A DNA stretch of 64,000 bases, from assembly GCF_900178525.1 (NCBI RefSeq), contig NZ_FXDJ01000008.1, positions 377,001 through 441,000 on the forward strand, in the 5' to 3' direction. Under the pieces are notes generated by a model. It saw only the letters and a program-made list of their open reading frames with translations, had not been told where the DNA came from and did no database searches. Shown one piece after another: positions 62,171-64,000 of this stretch. Origin of the DNA: Massilibacteroides vaginae (GTDB lineage: Bacteria; Bacteroidota; Bacteroidia; Bacteroidales; Tannerellaceae). How positions within the stretch are numbered: the stretch's first letter is position 1; the number at the start of each line of letters is the position of its first letter. A program made the position numbers and the translations under genes.

Positions 62171-63178
62171 TTATTTACCAATAGTTGTCCAATAAGGTGC
62201 GTTTGCCGCTTTATTATTCAGATAGTCAATATGATCGTCGTCCAAAAGCGCGATAATCATTTGAAAACCTGCCTGTTCTTGCACAGTCAGAATTTCCGCA
62301 ATTCGCGAAGAAACAACTTGCAGACCGCGTGACTCTAATTCTTTATATGCTTTACGGAACACAATATTTAATTCCATCTGTGTAGTAGCTCCTACCCCAT
62401 TGATAACTAACATTGCTTTTTGTCCGGCTTTAGGTTTCAATTGTTGACATAACAGATCTACCATTTCCGCAGCTGTTTCGTCTGCCGACACAAGCGCTTT
62501 GCGTCCGCCGCCGCCTTCACCGTGTTGCCCCATACCAATTTCCATAATTCCATCAGGCAGATCACTGATTATAGCGTTATTTTGCGGATGCGTACATGAA
62601 CGCATAGCAACAGCCAAAGTAGCCACATTTGCCGTATAACGTTGACCAATCTCCAACAGTTCGTCTAACGATTTTCCTTCATCTGCCGCCGCTCCTAAGA
62701 TTTTGTATAATGGCACACAACCGGCCAATCCGCGACGATCATTAATCGGTGCGTCTATTCCGGCACTGATATCATCATGCGTAAGCAATTGTTTAACTTT
62801 AATTCCGGCACGTTCAGCCAACTGGCAAGCCATATTCGCACTCATCACATCGCCTGAATGATTCAATACAACCAACAGAATTCCGGCTTCACGTTTCATT
62901 AGCTGAAGAGCCTGAAACAAACGTTGAGCTCCCGGTGCTGCAAAAACATCTCCTACAACAGAACAGTCCAACATGCCGTCTCCTACAAATCCGCTCAATG
63001 CCGGTTCGTGACCCGAACCTCCTAATGTTACTATAGCTACCTTATCTTCAGATTTAGGATTAGCTCTGACAACGATATTTTCACCGCCTAAGGCAACCTG
63101 ATCTTTATAGGCTAACGTGTATCCTTCCAATAGTTCAGCCGTAAGATTTTCAGGGCTATTTATAAATTTTGTTTTCAT
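62171..63178 (-). CDS. dhaK: dihydroxyacetone kinase subunit DhaK-type
   Basis: A 335-residue keto-sugar binding subunit. VTLGGSGHEPALSGFVGDGM and EIGMGQHGEGGGGRKALVS contain the two key histidines (His near 56 and the covalent His near 220), and NHSGDVMSANMACQLA fits the family. It binds a ketone substrate covalently and passes phosphate from DhaL. In an operon with an LsrF-like enzyme the substrate may be a C4 or C5 ketose rather than dihydroxyacetone. Confidence 0.9.
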   Translation of the reverse strand: MKTKFINSPENLTAELLEGYTLAYKDQVALGGENIVVRANPKSEDKVAIVTLGGSGHEPALSGFVGDGMLDCSVVGDVFAAPGAQRLFQALQLMKREAGILLVVLNHSGDVMSANMACQLAERAGIKVKQLLTHDDISAGIDAPINDRRGLAGCVPLYKILGAAADEGKSLDELLEIGQRYTANVATLAVAMRSCTHPQNNAIISDLPDGIMEIGMGQHGEGGGGRKALVSADETAAEMVDLLCQQLKPKAGQKAMLVINGVGATTQMELNIVFRKAYKELESRGLQVVSSRIAEILTVQEQAGFQMIIALLDDDHIDYLNNKAANAPYWTTIGK

Positions 63179-63203
63179 GTTTATAAATTCGTTTTTAATC
63201 GTT

Positions 63204-63518
63204 TTACTTTATTTCCATCAATTCAATTGCCAAGCCTTCTTCTTCAATAAATGCGATGGTGAGGTGTTCATCACAAACAGCCGGACCAAAAATAACATTC
63301 GCATCTTTCAAAGCAGTTTCCAAACAAGGAACAGTATAAGCGATATGCCCATTTTCCTGTACAAGCGGAGGCATACAACTACCGGCTTCGAACTTCAAAT
63401 ACTCAATTTTATTTGGACTCTTCGAATAATCGGTTAACCAAACGCTCAAACCTTCATTAAAAACAGCACCTTCTTTTTTTTCTGTAGTGATAATACCTAC
63501 ATGATTAAAAGTTCTCAT
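63204..63518 (-). CDS. small VOC/glyoxalase-fold protein
   Basis: A 104-residue protein starting MRTFNHVGIITTEKKEGAVF, with later ENGHIAYTVPCLETALKDA and HLTIAFIEEEGLAIELMEIK, the beta-alpha-beta3 pattern of the vicinal oxygen chelate fold. Metal residues His5, and Glu near the end, are present. It may isomerise or epimerise the sugar substrate of the following kinase genes. Start 63518 is favoured because upstream codons form a lysine-rich non-homologous stretch overlapping the ccsA gene. Confidence 0.78.
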   Translation of the reverse strand: MRTFNHVGIITTEKKEGAVFNEGLSVWLTDYSKSPNKIEYLKFEAGSCMPPLVQENGHIAYTVPCLETALKDANVIFGPAVCDEHLTIAFIEEEGLAIELMEIK

Positions 63519-63544
63519 GATAAAAAGATTTATAGTTAATAATA

Positions 63545-64000
63545 TTATTGAATAAATTTCTTCTTTTCCTTTGGCCACTTTTGCCATCCATTCCAGGAAA
63601 AGCCTGCCAGTAATAAAATAATACCCAATGCGATATATAGATAAATAAATATCCCTCCTAATGCGTCATTGGCTCCGTAGGAATGCATTCCACTAAGAAA
63701 ATAATTTACGCCGAAGAACGTCATCAGCACGGATGAGATGGCAATAGTTGAAGTAAAATTAAACAACCAATAGTTTTGACATTTCTTTATATGGCGTAAA
63801 TGGGTTACGATAACATAAATTACAACCGTAATCAGTGCCCAGGTTTCTTTCGGGTCCCATCCCCAATAACGCCCCCAGGATTCATTTGCCCATATAGCCC
63901 CCAGAAATGTACCGATCGTCATAAGGGCAATACCTACATGCAATGACATTTCATTGATCAGACTTAATTCTTTCACCCGGGCAATCAATAAGTCTTCTTT
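63545..64000 (-). CDS. ccsA: cytochrome c assembly protein CcsA-type, C-terminal part (cut by window edge)
   Basis: The minus-strand frame is open to the right edge, giving the last 151 residues. WANESWGRYWGWDPKETWAL is the tryptophan-rich haem-handling motif of CcsA/CcmC/CcmF proteins, flanked by about four membrane spans and late His residues (THLRHI, GMHSYG). It presents haem for attachment to c-type cytochromes. The true start lies outside the window; an internal TTG at 63988 is not a credible start. The stop is 26 bases before the VOC gene, so readthrough into that operon is possible. Confidence 0.88.
   Translation of the reverse strand, partial: KEDLLIARVKELSLINEMSLHVGIALMTIGTFLGAIWANESWGRYWGWDPKETWALITVVIYVIVTHLRHIKKCQNYWLFNFTSTIAISSVLMTFFGVNYFLSGMHSYGANDALGGIFIYLYIALGIILLLAGFSWNGWQKWPKEKKKFIQ

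Overview
The window is a chromosomal stretch of a Gram-negative Bacteroidota bacterium, almost certainly order Bacteroidales. The evidence is a Nudix-type regulator heading a xylB-xylA-xylE operon, a DUF4270 lipoprotein beside a half-length GT5 protein and panC-panD, Kdo/LPS genes (kdsC-like, lptG), many lipoprotein and signal-peptide carbohydrate enzymes, an A+T-rich sequence, and many promoters of the Bacteroides form (-7 TAnnTTTG, sometimes with a -33 TTG 19-21 bases upstream). Family and genus cannot be fixed from the sequence alone. I saw no tRNA, rRNA, IS transposase, CRISPR array or phage gene.

Layout: 1-265 is the start of glgB (cut by the left edge). 468-5681 is the xylose operon (regulator, xylB, xylA, xylE, all minus strand). 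5854-7451 holds a CNNM/CBS membrane protein and a small cysteine protein. 7645-9770 encodes agmatine-to-putrescine conversion (aguA, aguB), followed by pabB-pabC for p-aminobenzoate. 12220-14732 is a DUF362 + polyferredoxin pair. 14768-20292 carries housekeeping genes (tgt, lptG, cdd, an esterase, a DUF2520 protein, a KdsC-like phosphatase, maf). 20772-29292 is an arabinan/rhamnose-directed glycosidase cluster (GH43-like::GH51, GH43, GH51, GH106) without SusC/SusD. 30648-35203 is a ribose/nucleoside scavenging operon (ribokinase, ADP-ribosylglycohydrolase-like lipoprotein, nucleoside hydrolase, GRP-type transporter). 35399-38255 has an M64 peptidase and an IMP dehydrogenase that resembles, from memory, the protist (Tritrichomonas) form. 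38624-41104 is a third GH51 whose acid/base motif reads GSE instead of GNE.

41384-46066 is a tight six-gene operon of unknown role: nucleotidyltransferase, ATP-grasp ligase, CDP-alcohol phosphatidyltransferase, HAD phosphatase, metallophosphoesterase lipoprotein and a secreted beta-rich protein. It looks like a pathway for an undescribed phospholipid head group or phosphodiester-linked surface molecule. 46063-50150 has a HAD phosphatase, a GT39/ArnT-like glycosyltransferase and an ATPase-DUF4435 fusion that resembles a fused PARIS-type (AriA/AriB) defence protein. 50344-59519 includes panB, an aldo/keto reductase, a class II (B12) ribonucleotide reductase, DUF4270 + half GT5, panC, panD and ribE. 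59721-63518 is a minus-strand operon pairing DhaK/DhaL-type kinase subunits with an LsrF-like thiolase/aldolase, a VOC protein and a beta-propeller lipoprotein, suggesting an uncharacterised keto-sugar (possibly AI-2-like) catabolic route. The right edge cuts a ccsA-type cytochrome c assembly gene.

Two families of intergenic repeats stand out. One is a 120-bp element built from four 22-bp units, present twice in opposite orientations (20357-20476 and 52363-52482). The other is a hairpin-rich A+T element found four times (about 8723, 30498, 38439 and 59568), always next to gene ends, with one copy forming a perfect 30-bp stem.
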